DNA from: Zanthoxylum bungeanum
Lineage: Eukaryota; Streptophyta; Magnoliopsida; Sapindales; Rutaceae
NCBI GenBank assembly: GCA_019454045.1
Contig: SKCR01015040.1
Coordinates: 62,001-126,000, forward strand
DNA: 64,000 bases
Direction: 5' to 3'
This document shows, in pieces, positions 34,912 to 48,287 of the stretch (positions within the stretch are counted from its first letter, which is position 1; each line of letters opens with the position of its first letter). A program made the translations under genes and the position numbers. The notes beneath the pieces were generated by a model. It had not been told where the DNA came from. It saw nothing but the letters and a program-made list of their open reading frames with translations, and searched no databases.

Positions 34912-36744
34912 TGATCGGTAGTTAACACACACGTAACGCAAGCGCACGTATCACTCAAGTAGTATAAGAATATCTATCCCACGATTCTACTATTGTTATT
35001 TATTATTGATTCTATTTATTTACATGTATCTAATTAAAGAAAGAAGGGAATGATTGCTTGATTGGTTGGTTGAATTTGGTTTTGCTAAATAAAAAAATAA
35101 AAAAAAAACAAAAGAAAATATTAAGGAAAATAAACAAAAGACACAAATATCTAGGGTTGTGATTCCACACAATATTATTCTAATGATGAATTGATTTTCT
35201 TATATATGAGTAATAAATCAGTTTGCTAACCAGGAACACGAATATATGCAAAAGCCTCTGTCGATGGTCAGATTCAACCACCCAAAATAACCCAATTAAT
35301 CATATGTCTATGTTAACCAAGTTATCTGAATTCATTAAGTTCAAGTTCCAATTGTGGCTACCCCCGCCCGAGTTGTATATTCCTATCAAGTAAGGAAATC
35401 TACCTAAGGATCATCATGCCCTAAGGTGAGATCGTGAGCTATTGAATTTAAGGCTGAAACCTAAAATCCCTTCGTCAAGTTCATTTTAAGTTTACCACAT
35501 CAATCTTATTAATGACCAGTTAACAAGAAACATTAAGCTTAAGATTCAATAAACAAACCAAAGCATTAACAATAATAATCAAATCAATTATTAAACTCTT
35601 GAATATTATGTTTCATCACTTCCCTAGAATAAAAATAAAATACTGGGTGTTAGGGGATTCACCTTTAATATTTCAAATGTAGAAATCTCACTTTATTATA
35701 ATATAGAAATTATCAGTGTTACCCAATTAAGTCAAACCAGCCATAAAGGCGGTGTTATTATTTGTCCATAAACTAGCCATATAGGCGGTAATCATCTGTC
35801 ACCTAAAGACCGACCAAATAGGCGGTGTCACATTCTGTCAAATAAATAAAACCAGCAATTAAGACTGTATCAACTTTAATCCATATTAAATTACAATTTC
35901 CATATTATAAATTAAGTGAGATTAATCTACTTTATCATATTACAAGTTTCACCTTTCCCCCAGCGGAAATTAACTACTAAACATAAAAGAAAGTAAAAAC
36001 ACAAACTATTATTACTAAAAATAAAAATACATAATTAAAATACAGAAAATAAACACACAAGATACAATCCTCAAGTTCCTTAATAGAAACCTCAAGCAAA
36101 GTATGAAATTTACAAATGAAATGACTTGGTATTTATAGGCAAAATTTTGCCTCCACCAATTTCTCTATCAATTTCTCCACAAATTTCTCCACCAAACATG
36201 GCACAAAACATGGCACCAAATCCACCAAACATGCAAGCATGTTTGCTGGAAGTTGACAATTTTCATTTTTCTATTTTATTTTATTTTATTTTTTTCTTTT
36301 GAAAATGACTTTAATAATTACACATAACATACTTACAGATATTTTATCAATTTAGGACATGCAAACTTCAGAATTCGAAATTATTATGAACGTCAAAATT
36401 GTATATCTTTGAGTCTTCTTTAATCTGGATCTTGAATCACCTCAATCCGATATCGGAGTAGGAAGTTATTGCCAAAATATGAAAATTATGTAAAGTTGAA
36501 ATTTCCGAAATTGTATTTCGTTAGAACGTCATTTCAAGTTTCCAACCTCAAAAATCCAAATGTAAAGTCCAATTTTTGTCCTTATTTGTTCCACATTTCT
36601 TCCTGATTGATTCCATTGAGTCCCGATTTTATTTTATCAGTAAAATAAATAAAAAAATATATCAAAACGTTCATAAAACTCAGGAAACTATACAAAATAT
36701 TAAGTAAAAATGGCGGTAAATATTGATATATTTTCCGCTCATCA
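34912..36744 (-). repeat. 5' LTR of element A
   Basis: It is bounded by TGATGAGC (minus strand, at 36744) and CCGATCA (at 34912). Its start motif and the following ATATATCAATATTTACCGCC match the LTR of element B, while the rest is diverged. Confidence 0.9.
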
Positions 36745-37269
36745 TTTATATATATATTAGAATTGTGGTTCTTACAAAGGGGAATTCTGTCCTTATATCT
36801 TTTGTAATTTTTATTTATTTATGAATGTATTTCATCTTTTTTAAAAAATTAAATGAGTACAAGAAATATTTATATTACAATATAAATTTATTGGGAATTA
36901 AAATTCCTAGGGAGGGGAGAGTCTCATTTAGCGATTTGAACTCTTGCACTCTAAAATTGGAAAATTGTACATTATAAAATAGAAACTTAAAGTCCACATG
37001 TATATTTCTTGTTGCATGGTTTTTTCAAGACATTGGTTAATAACAGTGAATTATAATTAAAAATACACACTTTTGCATGCATCATGGTGTACACCCTTAG
37101 TGCTTGAGTTACTTTGGCTTGTCATAATTCTACAAAATGGAAATAAAATTTTAGGTGATACAGAGTCAATATTGTATCACCATCTATTTATATAACGTTG
37201 CGAATTGTCACTTGTAGACAAAACATTTATGATAAATTTATCTAAATATATGAATGACAATCTAAATGT

Positions 37270-37311
<42 letters not shown>

Positions 37312-37859
37312 TATTAATTTTTTTTTAATATCTTGGCTAAAATCATTTGCCCACGTATAGAAAGAGAGAGCAAGATAGATAGATTGAGAGAGACAGGGCC
37401 TTAAAATAATAATGCCTTTGTGTAATCTTGTGATGCCCAAAGGAATGAACTTGATTATGTTTTATGTTTTTCTTATTAAATAATATGTATTGAATCAGAA
37501 TTATAATCACAAAATCATAATGAATTTGTACATTGTCCGTGTTCTAAAGTAGTTTATATATTATTTTTATTATCATTTCGAGAAATCATAAAGAATTAAA
37601 AGAAAAATTATCAAATACAATTATTAATTTTATGTTGAAAATATTTTTTATTTTTTATTATTTTTTTTTTTTTAAGCTATAGATGCCAACAAAGTGATGA
37701 AATATGATTCCTTGAGGATATTTAAATTTAAATGGTTCAAAATTCAATCAAAACTGACATGTAACAAAATATTGGGAGATCAAGAACTTTAAACTTACTG
37801 CTTCATCATAAGCTATTATGTGTTGCAATTTTCTTTTGTCATTGCAAAAATAAAGTATA
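36745..37859. other. AT-rich intergenic DNA with a TA microsatellite
   Basis: No gene or element terminus was recognised. A TA run of about 14 units followed by ACACAC and further TA lies at about 37272-37314. Confidence 0.6.
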
Positions 37860-38960
37860 TATTATTGGGGAAAAAAGATAATCGTTATTATGAAGTGTAA
37901 TAGAAATTAGGGTTTATAAAATTAGATATTTGGGCCCAAATGTCATTATGTCTCAGTCAACACTTGGGCCCAAACAATACATGGGCTTCCAGTAAGCCCA
38001 CTTGCTCAAGATTATGTCTCATAGCCTTCATTTGGCCCAAATGACACAATGAGCTTCTACCAAGACCCGATCAACATGGGTTTCAGTCCGCACCAGAGCC
38101 CTAGTCGACATGTGAAGTCCAGACGACATTGACATTTTAGTCGACATATGGTCTACTGGATTAATACATACTCAAATGTAAGGCTATCGACAGCCAGACT
38201 TCCGCCAGCCTACCAATTGGGCCTACTCTACTCGAAAACTTCCAGCAGACACCTATTGAGAGTAGACCACTCATCACATGACTATTAACAGTCGGCTACC
38301 AACAGCCCTGAGCTTACACATCAGGCTTACATGCAGGGCCCACAAACCCACACACCCACAAGGATAAAAGGTCCACATAACCCAAAGGTCTCCAAGAGAT
38401 ACAAGCCATATTACTTAATGTTCCAGCCGACATTGTTCGCCAATCTACATACAACTAATTCCTTTTCAAATAAGGAAAACTAAGTATTTGGATCAAAACA
38501 TACCACCAACAAATACAGTAATCAAAGTCCAAATACAATGGGGATTACACCAAATCCTGTATACCCAGGAACTCATAATTCAATCCTAACTCAACTACCC
38601 TCCCCTAATAGGATTGGAATTCGACTATTCCAATGAATCCTAATTCGACCAAGATGCTACTTCCAAAGCCTATAAATAGAGATAGGGTCTAAGGGGTTTA
38701 ATAATCCAAGCTTTGGCTCTCACACTCGAGTTTTTAAAGCACATAACTCCATAAAAATTAGCGTACCGCCCTCATGGTAATAAATTATGAAAATCGAGGT
38801 AACATTTTTCTCTGTTCTTTCTTTTTTCCATTCATCACCCTTGTTGACTTGAGCGTCGAAGTGTCTGCGGCATCGACAACACCGGTGGGTAGTTACTTTG
38901 CACTCTTTGCCTTTGTTTTGCAAGGTCGTTGGTGTTGGAGTTGGTGTTTGGAGCGTCAAT
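37860..38960 (+). repeat. Old LTR-like remnant, relative of the one at 1520-2110
   Basis: It contains AAATGTCATTATGTCTC, a TATAAATAGAGA promoter-like box (near 38672), ACTCGAGTTTTTAAAGC, TACCGCCCTCATGGTAAT, and TTGAGCGTCGAAGTGTCTGC followed by ACACCGGTGGGTAGTTAC. The motif order matches the minus-strand remnant at 1520-2110. The TTGAGCGTCG segment is familiar from downstream parts of gypsy LTRs. No termini were identified. Confidence 0.45.
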
Positions 38961-39523
38961 CCAAATAATATATTGTACATTATATTTTATGATTTATTAA
39001 TAAAATAACTATATTTTCATTTCAACCTTATTAATGGTAATTTCATTTCGCATATTAGATTGATATATAAAAATATGTTGAGAATGACATCAACCTTAGA
39101 ATATTCATGTAGTAATATTGGACACTGGGTGGTCCGATATTGTGATAATATTACTATTATAAACTATTCTTAAAGTAAATATTCATAGTCGTTGGTTTTG
39201 GAATACGGTCGAATTCCTATAACCTAAAAGACTAGCACATGTCATATATTGGAATTGGAGTTCCAATGGTTTAACCCGTTGTACATGAGCAAGAGAATCT
39301 CGTATAGACACGTGGGTATTTGTTGGGGTGAATACTGAATGACTCATATGTGAGTCCTAATAGTTGGAAGTACACACCACTATTAATAGGATTCTCCTCT
39401 AGTCGAGTAGCTTATGTGACTTTTGAGTACATGATAACATTGATTTTGTGTATGATCCTCCACACTTTGAAGTCATATATGTCAGAGACCTTTCATGGTC
39501 TGACCATTAGATGTTCGTTGGGT
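38961..39523. repeat. Probable LTR remnant, left of element G
   Basis: This stretch and 62002-62550 were contiguous before element G inserted. The moderately GC-balanced text without an ORF (phrases such as ATTGGACACTGGGTGGTCCG and AACCCGTTGTACATGAGC) resembles copia LTR sequence, but no ends were found. Confidence 0.35.
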
Positions 39524-39528
39524 GTGGA

Positions 39529-41502
39529 TGTTGGGTTTTCTAGGTCAAACCAAGATCTAATTAAGCGATGAAATGTGCGAATACAACAAAGTAAAGTAGC
39601 GGAAATACTCACTTTGATCGGCTTTTGCGATGCGAAGACAACAAAAATTTCTGCTCCAAGCTTTTCCTCTGTGTGTGTGATTCGGCCAAGCCCTTGCAAT
39701 TGGTGTTCAAGCTCCAAGCTTTGTGAATGATTCCATGCTCAAGGGTTTGTTTCCCTATCACCTTTGAATGACTTTTAATGTGCTAGCAATGGAGAAAATT
39801 GCAACAAAATTCCCCTTTTCATCTCTTTGTTGCTCTCGGCATTTGAAGGAAATTAGAGAGAAAAATGGCTTCCAAGCTGTGAGAGAGAGAGAGAGTGAGA
39901 TGAAGATGAAGTTGTGTGTTCTTGATTTCAAAAATCAAATACATCTTACACTTTTCCAAAAAGTGGTACAAGGCTTTAAAGTCTTCCAACAACTGCCATC
40001 AATCACAAAAGTGACAAGCATCACATCACTCAAAGTTGATGTGACTTCTATCACAAGAATGACTAATGATGTGACGCGTGATGTGACTTGTGGGTCCCAC
40101 TTGATTCAAAATACGAGTGGTCCCACAAACACTCCCGGGCTCGGATTCGCTAATTCCGAATTAAAGAATTTTCCATTGCGACGTAATTAAATCAAATCAC
40201 ATTAAATAATTATGCCTAGCAAAATTACTATTCACGTTGTTAGCGAATTAATTCTAAATTAACTCGTTCGCCCGAATTAAAATCTAATTTTAATTCGGCG
40301 TCGAAATCTAATTTCGTTTAATATATCGAATATATTAATTTATCGATTAATTCCAAATTAATTGTTATCTCTCTTTTATATGAATTTTATCCCAGATAAA
40401 ATTCTCCGTAATTAATCCTAGATTAATTTTCTCTCTCTACAAATTAATCCCAGATTAATAATGTGGGAGTCATACGTCATCGGTGAATCTTTGGGAAGTG
40501 ACCCATGAGATCCCTAGATATATTGGCAGTAAATCCGGTATTCTGACTATCCGAACACGTATGTACCTAGTACTACGTTTTTACCGATTTACAAGACATG
40601 GTTGGCTTCTAGCAAAGCACCGTGCCTACTCAATTCTCCAGAAATATTCTTAAAGGAATATATAATCTATATCAGGCGTAGTATACGTAGTATTGCGTAT
40701 TGCGATCCAGTATCAGATGTCACATGCAAGGCCTGTGGCTGGAATTGTGTCTGCCCCGTACGAAGCATATATCGGATCTCTGATAACTAGTCTCTATAAT
40801 CTGATAATCATAACCTAGTCATATTATCCCGATGACTGCAGTACTAAAGAGTACTAGTTCCGTATCCTGCTTGATCATCATCTCCATATGACTGAAGTGA
40901 TACTTCCATCTTGACATCACACCCAATACACTATGATTCTCAATATACCAAGAAGAGGCGTACACAGAACCTGTTAAAGCCCTGGACGACCAAAACCAAA
41001 GTATATTGATTGTCGCAAGTATTAGCGATGCAAGTCTCAGGTTAAGACCAAATACACCTACCCTGATTCGGACTTCCATAGACACATAGTCATACTACCA
41101 ATGGAATTCCGAGGGCTCTATCCAGAGCGAAGCTGTTTTCGTACCATCGGTAAACACGACCTCCTATTACACTTGCATGAGTATCAAATAGCCAAATATA
41201 TGAGAACTATGCCGTTATGCTCCCACAACGCGCACAAGTGCAATACTAGTCTATTTCGCATTATCGATGTCCTATCTCGATAATACTATGACTAGGGATA
41301 TTTTAATGATTAAACCTTAGTGGATTAATACTGTCTCATGTCTTATTAATCCGAAACTAATCATATGGACTTTTATCATTTATATATCCTGGTAATCCAA
41401 TTAAAATGATAAAAGAGCAATTTTCTTTGTCACGTAGTTAATTTGTACAACAACACCATGTTCTGTACAAATAGTGATGCTATGGGTCATAATTGTCCAG
41501 CA
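39529..41502 (-). repeat. 3' LTR of element G
   Basis: On the minus strand it starts TGCTGGACAATTATGACC and ends AACCCAACA. It matches 60026-61996 nearly along its full length. Confidence 0.93.
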
Positions 41503-43778
41503 ATCTCCCACTTGGCCTATAGCCAATCACTCAAGTGTCCTACACTTGAACTATGTACGGTTCGCTCAAACTTCTGCTGAGAAACTACTTTCGTCAGCGG
41601 ATTTGCAAAGTTATCATCTGATGCGATTTATTCGATCATCACATTGCCACGATGTATGATCCGAACGAATAAGATGAATAGTTGCAGTATATACTTGGAT
41701 CGTTGATGAGACCATTAATTCTTTCGCCTGTGCTGTAGCCTAGCTCAGCAGCTAATAGAACTACACCTAATCTAATTAGGATTATTATAGATCCAAATCG
41801 CTTCTATTGATGCCTCAGCTGCAACAATATTTCGCTTTTGTAGTTTATCCAGTAACAATATCTTGCTTGGAAGTTTTCCAGCTCACTGTTCCGTTATTCA
41901 AACTATATAGTACCCTTATTGCGACTTACAGTCGTTATTGTCGGTTTGGAAACTTGTAACAGTGAACCCAGTCACTTAAAGTTCTCTTTCTCCATATCTT
42001 AAGAAAGCATCATTAGATCATCTAAGATACGTAAGGATGTTCTTAACATCAATCCAGAGACTATCACTTGGATTGGCCTGATTAGGACTCCATATGCTCA
42101 AAGCATATGAGACACCAGGTCACGTACATATCTTTCAATGTACGAGTTCTCGGAGAGTGCCAACAACTTTTTGATCTATCCCAGTAGATCCTTATTCCTA
42201 GAATAAAGGTTGTTTCTCCCAAGAATTCTACAAAGAATTTTTCATGAAAGCCAAGCTTTCACCGATTGTAATATGGGAATGTCATTTCCAAGAAATGATA
42301 TAACATCATTATTTAGGACAATCACTGTTAGTGCGCTCCCACTAACCTCCTTATATACACAAGAATCATTTTCATTTTGAATTAAATCATATACCATTAT
42401 GATTACATCAAAAAGATAGTTCCAAGAACGCAATGTTTGCTTCAATCCATAAATGGATCAAATAACTTGCAAACCTTGTTTGCTTGTTTTGATACGACAA
42501 ATCCGTCAGGATTTTATAAACATCCTCCAAAAGGTTTCCGTTTAAGGAAAGCGATTTTGACGTTCAGCTGCCATATTTCATAAATGAAACATGCAGCATT
42601 AGCAAGCATTATCCAAATGGATTTAACCATGGCAACGAGTAAAAATTTTCATCGTAATCGACACAATGTTGATAATGATACCTTTTCGCTACAAGCCTAG
42701 CTTTGTACGTTGATATGTTGCCATTCATGTATGTCTTCCTTGAAGACTTATATAATACCAATAGACACAATGCTTTCCGGTACAACAACCAGTGTCCAAA
42801 CTTGGTTGGTATACATGGAATCAATTTCGGACATCATGGCACTTTGCCATAATAGGGAGTCAATACCTTGTATCACTTCCTCATACGTAGTCAGTTCGTC
42901 TTCCTCAATAAGATTGACATCTTCATGAGGTGAGATCAGAAACCCATACCTCCCAGGTTATTTTCTGACTCTCTCCGACTTACGTGGTTCTTGTGTATTC
43001 GAAGATTATGGTACAGTTTCATCCTTGATGAACTGTTTGTGTTCCATTAAGGATTCGGTGCCTTGAATAGTATTACTCCGATTTTCATCGAGTTTTACTT
43101 TCCTCCCACTTACCACTGCATATAGGTATTCCTCTTAGGAAAACCGCATGGCGAGCAACAATTACATTGTTCTCGTGTGAGTTGTATAAGTACTATACTT
43201 TGGTTACCCAAGGATAACCCACAAATTAGGCACTTATCCAATTTGGGTTCTAGTTTGGTATCATCCAAACGTATGCCCAGCATTCCCAAATCTTCAGGAA
43301 TGAGAAAACCTGGTTTCTTTCCTGTTCATATCTAATATGAAGTCTGTCAAACAGATTTTCATGGAACCTTATTCAAAATAAGTATTGCACTGTTTAATGC
43401 GTATCCCTATAAGGAAAATGGTAGCTCAGAGTGACTCATGATTAACCTTACTATGTCCAACAAGGTTCGGTTTCTCAGTTCTGACACACCGTTAAATTGA
43501 GGTGTTCCGTGAAGAGTCCACTATGAAAGAATACTATAATCTTTGAAGTAATTGAGAAACTTATTGCTTAAGTATTTTTCACCACGGTCTAACCGTGACG
43601 GTTTTATACTTTAGCCGATCTGTCTGTTTACTTCATGTCGAAACTCTTTGAATTTATCAAAAGTTTCCGATTTATGTTTCACAAGAAACACATAACCATA
43701 ACGCCATGCCACATCTGTAAAGGTTATGAAGTGTTTATATCCACCTCTAGCCTAGCTAGATATGGGCCAACTTACGTC
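41503..43778 (-). pseudogene. copia RNase H, RT and integrase end, element G
   Basis: Read on the minus strand from 43778 down, this is the integrase core and its C-terminal part (about 43200-43780), then the linker and RT (about 42230-42950), where the YVDD box is degraded to LNNDVIS, then the RNase H end (41560-41950). Stops and frame changes occur throughout. The sequence joins to 56344 across element B. Confidence 0.8.
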
Positions 43779-43783
43779 ACTAT

Positions 43784-45909
43784 TGATGAGCATAAAATTT
43801 ATCAATATTTACCGCCCCTTATACTTAATATTTTGTTTAGTTTCTCGGGGTTTGATGAACGTTTTGATGTGTTTTAGTTTATTTTGCAGATAAAATAATA
43901 TTGGGACTCAATGAAATCATTTAGGACAAAAATGTGGGTCAAATAAGGGTAAAAATTGGACTTGACATATTAATTTTGGAGATTGGAAACTTGAAAGGGC
44001 GTTTTAACGAAGTGCAGTTTTGGAAATTCCAGTTTTGCGAATCTGTCGTATTTTGGGCATAACTTTTCACTCCGATATCGGATTGAGCTGATTCAAGTGC
44101 CAGATTAAATAAGACTCGAAGTTCTACAACTCGGAAAGAAAAAATAATTTCGAATTCTGAAGATTTCATGACCGAAATTGATGAACCATCCAGCAATGTG
44201 TTGTGTGTAATTATTAAAGTCATTTTCAATCATTTTCAAAGCAAAAATAAATTAATAAATAAATTATAAAAATTATCAAATCACCACCAACATGATAAGC
44301 AATTAGTGGAGCAATTAATAATGGATTTGGTGGAGTAATTAGTGGAGAAATTAATAATGGATTTTGTGGAGAATTTGATGGATGATTTGATGGAGGCAAA
44401 ATTTTGCCTATAAATACCAAGCCATTTCATTTGTAAATTTTCATACTTTCTTCTTTGAAAATTCCTAATGAATAAATAAGAAGATTGTATTTTGTTTGTT
44501 TATTTACAGCTTCCAGTAATTAATTTCCGCTTTCGCACTTTCTTTTCTTTACTTTTCAGTTTTTACTTTCCGCAATTTACTTTTACGCACAAACCTTTTC
44601 TTTCTTTAATTTTGCAGTGTTTATTTTTCAAGCAATGAGGAGGTAACTCCCCCTTGCTGGGGTAAAAGGTAAAGCTTTTAGTATTACTATCTAGATTAAT
44701 CTCCCTTAAATATAAAATATAAACTATTTAAAACCTGACTTAATGAGGATACCACTATATTGGCCGGTTGGAAATTAATTATAAATTGGTTTTAACCTGA
44801 CTAAGTATGGATACCGCCTGGTTGGTCGGTTGGTAATTAATTATTAATTTGACTTAATCAGGATACCGCCTATATGGCTGGTTGGTAATTATCACGCAAA
44901 GTTAATATATTATATTAAGGGAGATATCTAAAATAGTAGTAATAAAAGTTGATCCTCTAACCCCATCATTTTCTTTTATTGTACTTTTACTTTATTTAAT
45001 TTCTGCAATTTACTTTTCAGCAATTTACTTTCAGTAATTTACTTTTATTTTATTTTTTTTTTACTTTTACTTTTACTTTTACTTTTACTTTATTTACTTT
45101 TCAACAATTTACTTTTCAGTATTTAATTTTTAGTATTTTACTTTATGTTTTTTATTTTTTATTACTTGTAAATATGTGTCGTAACTAAGCCAGTTATCTG
45201 GGGTTGTGATGAAATCCAATATCACCGGTTTATAAGGGGTTAAATTATAGTTTGGGTAATATAAAGGTTTATTTATTGAGTCTTAATCTTAATGCTTTTT
45301 ATTAACTGGCCATTAATAAAATTGAACTGGTAAACTTAAAATGAACTAGACATAGGGATTTTAAGTTTAAGACCTTAGACTCAATAGCCCACGATCTTCC
45401 TTGAAGATAGATAACCCTTTAATAGATTTCCTTACAGGATAGGAATATACCTGTCGGGCGGGGGTAGCCATAATTGGAACTTAATCTTAATGAATCTAGG
45501 TAATTTGGTTGGCATAGACATATGGTTCAATTGGGTTATACTGGATATTTGTAGTTGACCATCGGAGAGGCTTTTACATAATTTAGTGTTCCAGGTTAAT
45601 AAATCAATATTTTACCCAACTATAAGATAACCACTTCATCTTTAAAATGATATTGCAAAGAAATCACAACCCTAGATAGTTTTTTAATATTGAATTTTCT
45701 TAAACCTACTTTCGAACAATTTAATTTACTTGTTTTTAAATTTAGAATCATCACCTTTTCAAATCAATCAAACAATCTGTTAGATACTAGTAATCATTTG
45801 ACCTCATAAAATTAATAGATTATATATTAAGTCCTCGTGGGATCGATACTTTTTATACTACTTGAACGATACGTGCGCTTGCGTTATACGCGTGTGTAAG
45901 CACCGGTCT
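43784..45909 (+). repeat. 5' LTR of element B
   Basis: It begins TGATGAGC and ends CACCGGTCT (the 3' copy ends CACCGGTCA, so the last base is probably mutated). It contains repeated GGATACCGCC-type blocks (44745-44895) and an ACTTTT-rich tract (45040-45120). Confidence 0.95.
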
Positions 45910-45915
45910 AGTTTT

Positions 45916-45933
45916 TGGCGCCGTTACCGGGGA
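45916..45933 (+). promoter_or_regulatory. Primer-binding site of element B
   Basis: TGGCGCCGTTACCGGGGA lies six bases after the 5' LTR. It differs by one base from the Athila-type tRNA-Asp site present in element A. Confidence 0.88.
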
Positions 45934-46015
45934 CTTATTTATCTTTTACTTTTAGTTTAGGGGTTAGATACCTTTACTTATATCTAATTTCTTTTTACTT
46001 ATTGTCGTTGTTTTC

Positions 46016-46797
46016 TTGTGTTTCAGGTTTTCAGAAACAATCATAAGACGAACCAGAAGCTTTGAACTCCGACCGCTTGACCCGGAAATTGAAAGAACCA
46101 TCAGACAGTTGAGATGGGAAAGGCGAGAAGGCCAAGAAGCTTTAGTCAACATGGAACCTGAAGCTTTGGAGGTTGCACCACCAATTCCCATTCGAGACAG
46201 AACCATTCCGGTGGTTGACAGACTCATTTCTTGTATTGTACTTCCTCCCTTACCAGCAAATGCATGTGACATCAAAACATGCATCCAGATGATTCAGCAA
46301 TCAGTGCAGTTTGGAGGAAATGCAACTGAAGATCCCAATGCCCACATCAGCAACTTCCTGGAAGTTTGCGGCACTTTCAATTACAACCGAGAAGCTGAAG
46401 AAGCAATGAGACTACGTTTTTCCCATACTCCTTGAAGGACAGAGCTAAAGCTTGGCTACATTCACTACTACCAGGTTTCATCATCACAACTGGAATACTT
46501 TAGCCACCAAATTTCTTGGAAAGTACTTTCCACCAGCCAGAACTGAAAACTGAGGAATGACATCACATCCTTTGTGCAACAAAACTCAGAAACTCTTTAC
46601 GAAGCTTGGGAAAGGTACAAAGATTTGCTCCGGAAATGTCCTCACCATGAGATTCCAAAATGGCTTCAAGTCCAAACATTTTATAATGGACTTTCTGGAA
46701 TAATGAGAACCACAATTGATGCTGCTGCTAGAGGAGCTTTAATGGAAAAAAGGAGAAAATCAAGCCTGGGACCTAATCGAAGAAATGGCCAACAATA
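46016..46797 (+). pseudogene. gypsy gag, N-terminal part, element B
   Basis: The frame runs from a possible splice acceptor region (TTTCAG near 46020) through FGGNATEDPNAHISNFLEVC, a hallmark of Athila-type gag. It breaks near 46425 and resumes in another frame with NSETLYEAWERYKDLLRKCPHH (46574 on). Frame changes near 46425-46570 and 46750-46790 inactivate it. Gag would form the particle that packages element RNA. Confidence 0.88.
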
Positions 46798-48272
46798 ATT
46801 CCTTGTGGCCAACAGAAAGGAGTATGATCCAAAAAATTGCAGGAATTTATGAAAATGGAGCCAATACAGCAGTCAATACCAAGCTGGATCAGATATGCAA
46901 ATTCATGGAGACTCTCACCACTGGATCCACAAGTTCACCTTATGGAGGAGCACCAGAACCAAACCAACTTGAAGAGACGGTAAATTATGTCAACAATTTC
47001 AACAGACAGGGGAACAATCCATATTCCAACACCTACAACCCAGGGTGGAGGAATCATCCTAATTTTTCATGGAGCAACAATTCAGGGCAAAAGAACAATC
47101 CACCACTAGGATTCCAACAGCAGAACTATCCACCACCTGGATTCCAGCAACAGAACAAAGGCCAAGAACAGATAAATGAACTAGGAATAATAGAAGTGTT
47201 GAATCAGTTAAAAAAGTATGATGCTATGTTTCAGAACCAATCAGCTTCCATCAAAGCACTAGAGAATCCAATCGAACAACTGGCCAACGCTCAGAGTTAC
47301 AGACCGCCAGGTAATCTTCCCAGCAACACAGAACCAAATCCAAGGAGCCGAGGGAAGGAGCAATGTCAAGCTATTACCTTAAAAAGCGGTACTGAGATCA
47401 ATAAAGATGTTAGAATCAAAGCAACAATTGAGGACGTTCCAAAAGATGCAGTTCCACAGATGGAGGAAAAAGAAGCAAAGGAAAAAGAAGCAAAGGAAAA
47501 AGAACAGATCATTCCACCTCCACATTTTCCTCAACGTCTTCAGAAAAACAAACTGGACAAGCAGTTTGCTCGATTCCTGGAGGTGTTCAAAAAGCTTCAC
47601 ATCAACATTCCATTTGCAGAAGCCTTGGAAGAAATACCCAGCTATGTAAAATTCATGAAAGACATTCTTTCACGAAAACGAAGATTGGGAGACAACGAAA
47701 CAGTAGCATTAACGGAAGAATGCAGTGCCATCATTCAGAGGAAACTTCCCCCGAAGTTGAAAGATCCTGGCAGTTTCACTGTCCCATGCACCATTGGAGA
47801 ACATTACATCGGTAAGGCTTTATGTGATTTAGGAGCCAGTGTTAACTTGATGCCTTTCTCTATTTACAGGAAACTGCAGATTGGAGAATCAATGCCTACC
47901 TCAGTTTCATTGCAACTTGCTGACCGAACACTCGCATTTCCAAGTGGTGTTGTTGAAGATGTGCTGGTCAAAGTCGACAAACTAATTCTCCCATCAGATT
48001 TCATCATCCTTGACATGGAAGAAGACAAAGAAATACCTATCATTCTTGGGAGACCATTCTTAGCTACAGGTAAAACTGTGATTGATGTGCAAAAAGGAGA
48101 ACTGACCATGAAAATGCAGGACCAAGAAGTGACCTTTAATGTTTTCAAAGCCATGAAATTCCCGAGCGATGAAAATGAAGAAGAATGTTTCAGAGTTGAT
48201 GTTGTTGATAGTATCGTTCAAAATACTGAGCAAATCCCACAGATACACTTGAAGCTTGCATCACTAACATGA
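46785..48272 (+). CDS. gag C-terminal region and Athila-type protease, element B
   Basis: This 495-residue open frame is the longest in the window. It starts with the gag C-terminal region (the NYVNNFNRQGNNPYSNTYNPGW and WRNHPNFSW motifs), a Gln/Asn/Pro-rich linker with an NYPPPGFQQQN repeat, and an EKEAKEKEAKEKEQ charged run (about 228-242). It then carries the retropepsin, with active-site motif CDLGASVNLMPFSIYRKL and second motif IPIILGRPFLATGKT. It is the downstream piece of a broken gag-pol frame, so the first residues do not mark a natural start. It lies directly before RT. Confidence 0.85.
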   Translation: MANNNSLWPTERSMIQKIAGIYENGANTAVNTKLDQICKFMETLTTGSTSSPYGGAPEPNQLEETVNYVNNFNRQGNNPYSNTYNPGWRNHPNFSWSNNSGQKNNPPLGFQQQNYPPPGFQQQNKGQEQINELGIIEVLNQLKKYDAMFQNQSASIKALENPIEQLANAQSYRPPGNLPSNTEPNPRSRGKEQCQAITLKSGTEINKDVRIKATIEDVPKDAVPQMEEKEAKEKEAKEKEQIIPPPHFPQRLQKNKLDKQFARFLEVFKKLHINIPFAEALEEIPSYVKFMKDILSRKRRLGDNETVALTEECSAIIQRKLPPKLKDPGSFTVPCTIGEHYIGKALCDLGASVNLMPFSIYRKLQIGESMPTSVSLQLADRTLAFPSGVVEDVLVKVDKLILPSDFIILDMEEDKEIPIILGRPFLATGKTVIDVQKGELTMKMQDQEVTFNVFKAMKFPSDENEEECFRVDVVDSIVQNTEQIPQIHLKLASLT

Positions 48273-48287
48273 CTGACAGCGAGCTAG

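Larger units (their letters stand above)
8757..36744 (-). mobile_element. Element A: Athila-like Ty3/gypsy retrotransposon carrying a LOG-like gene, split by nested insertions
   Basis: Two LTRs in minus orientation (34912-36744 as 5' LTR, 8757-10358 as truncated 3' LTR) bracket a primer-binding site at 34888-34905, a short gag-like region (33786-34790), the far 3' end of pol (about 12690-12917), a LOG-family ORF (11618-12271) and a polypurine tract (10359-10371). Copia element D and its own passengers (12918-33785) sit between the gag-like part and the pol end; protease, RT, RNase H and integrase are missing. About 7.1 kb of element A itself remains. The outer end of the 3' LTR is lost, so no target duplication can be shown. 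It belongs to the same broad group as element B, with a divergent LTR. Confidence 0.8.

Noticed and set aside
45040..45120. ACTTTT-rich tract as a telomere-like or satellite repeat
   Set aside because: It is a short local expansion within the element B LTR, present in both LTR copies.
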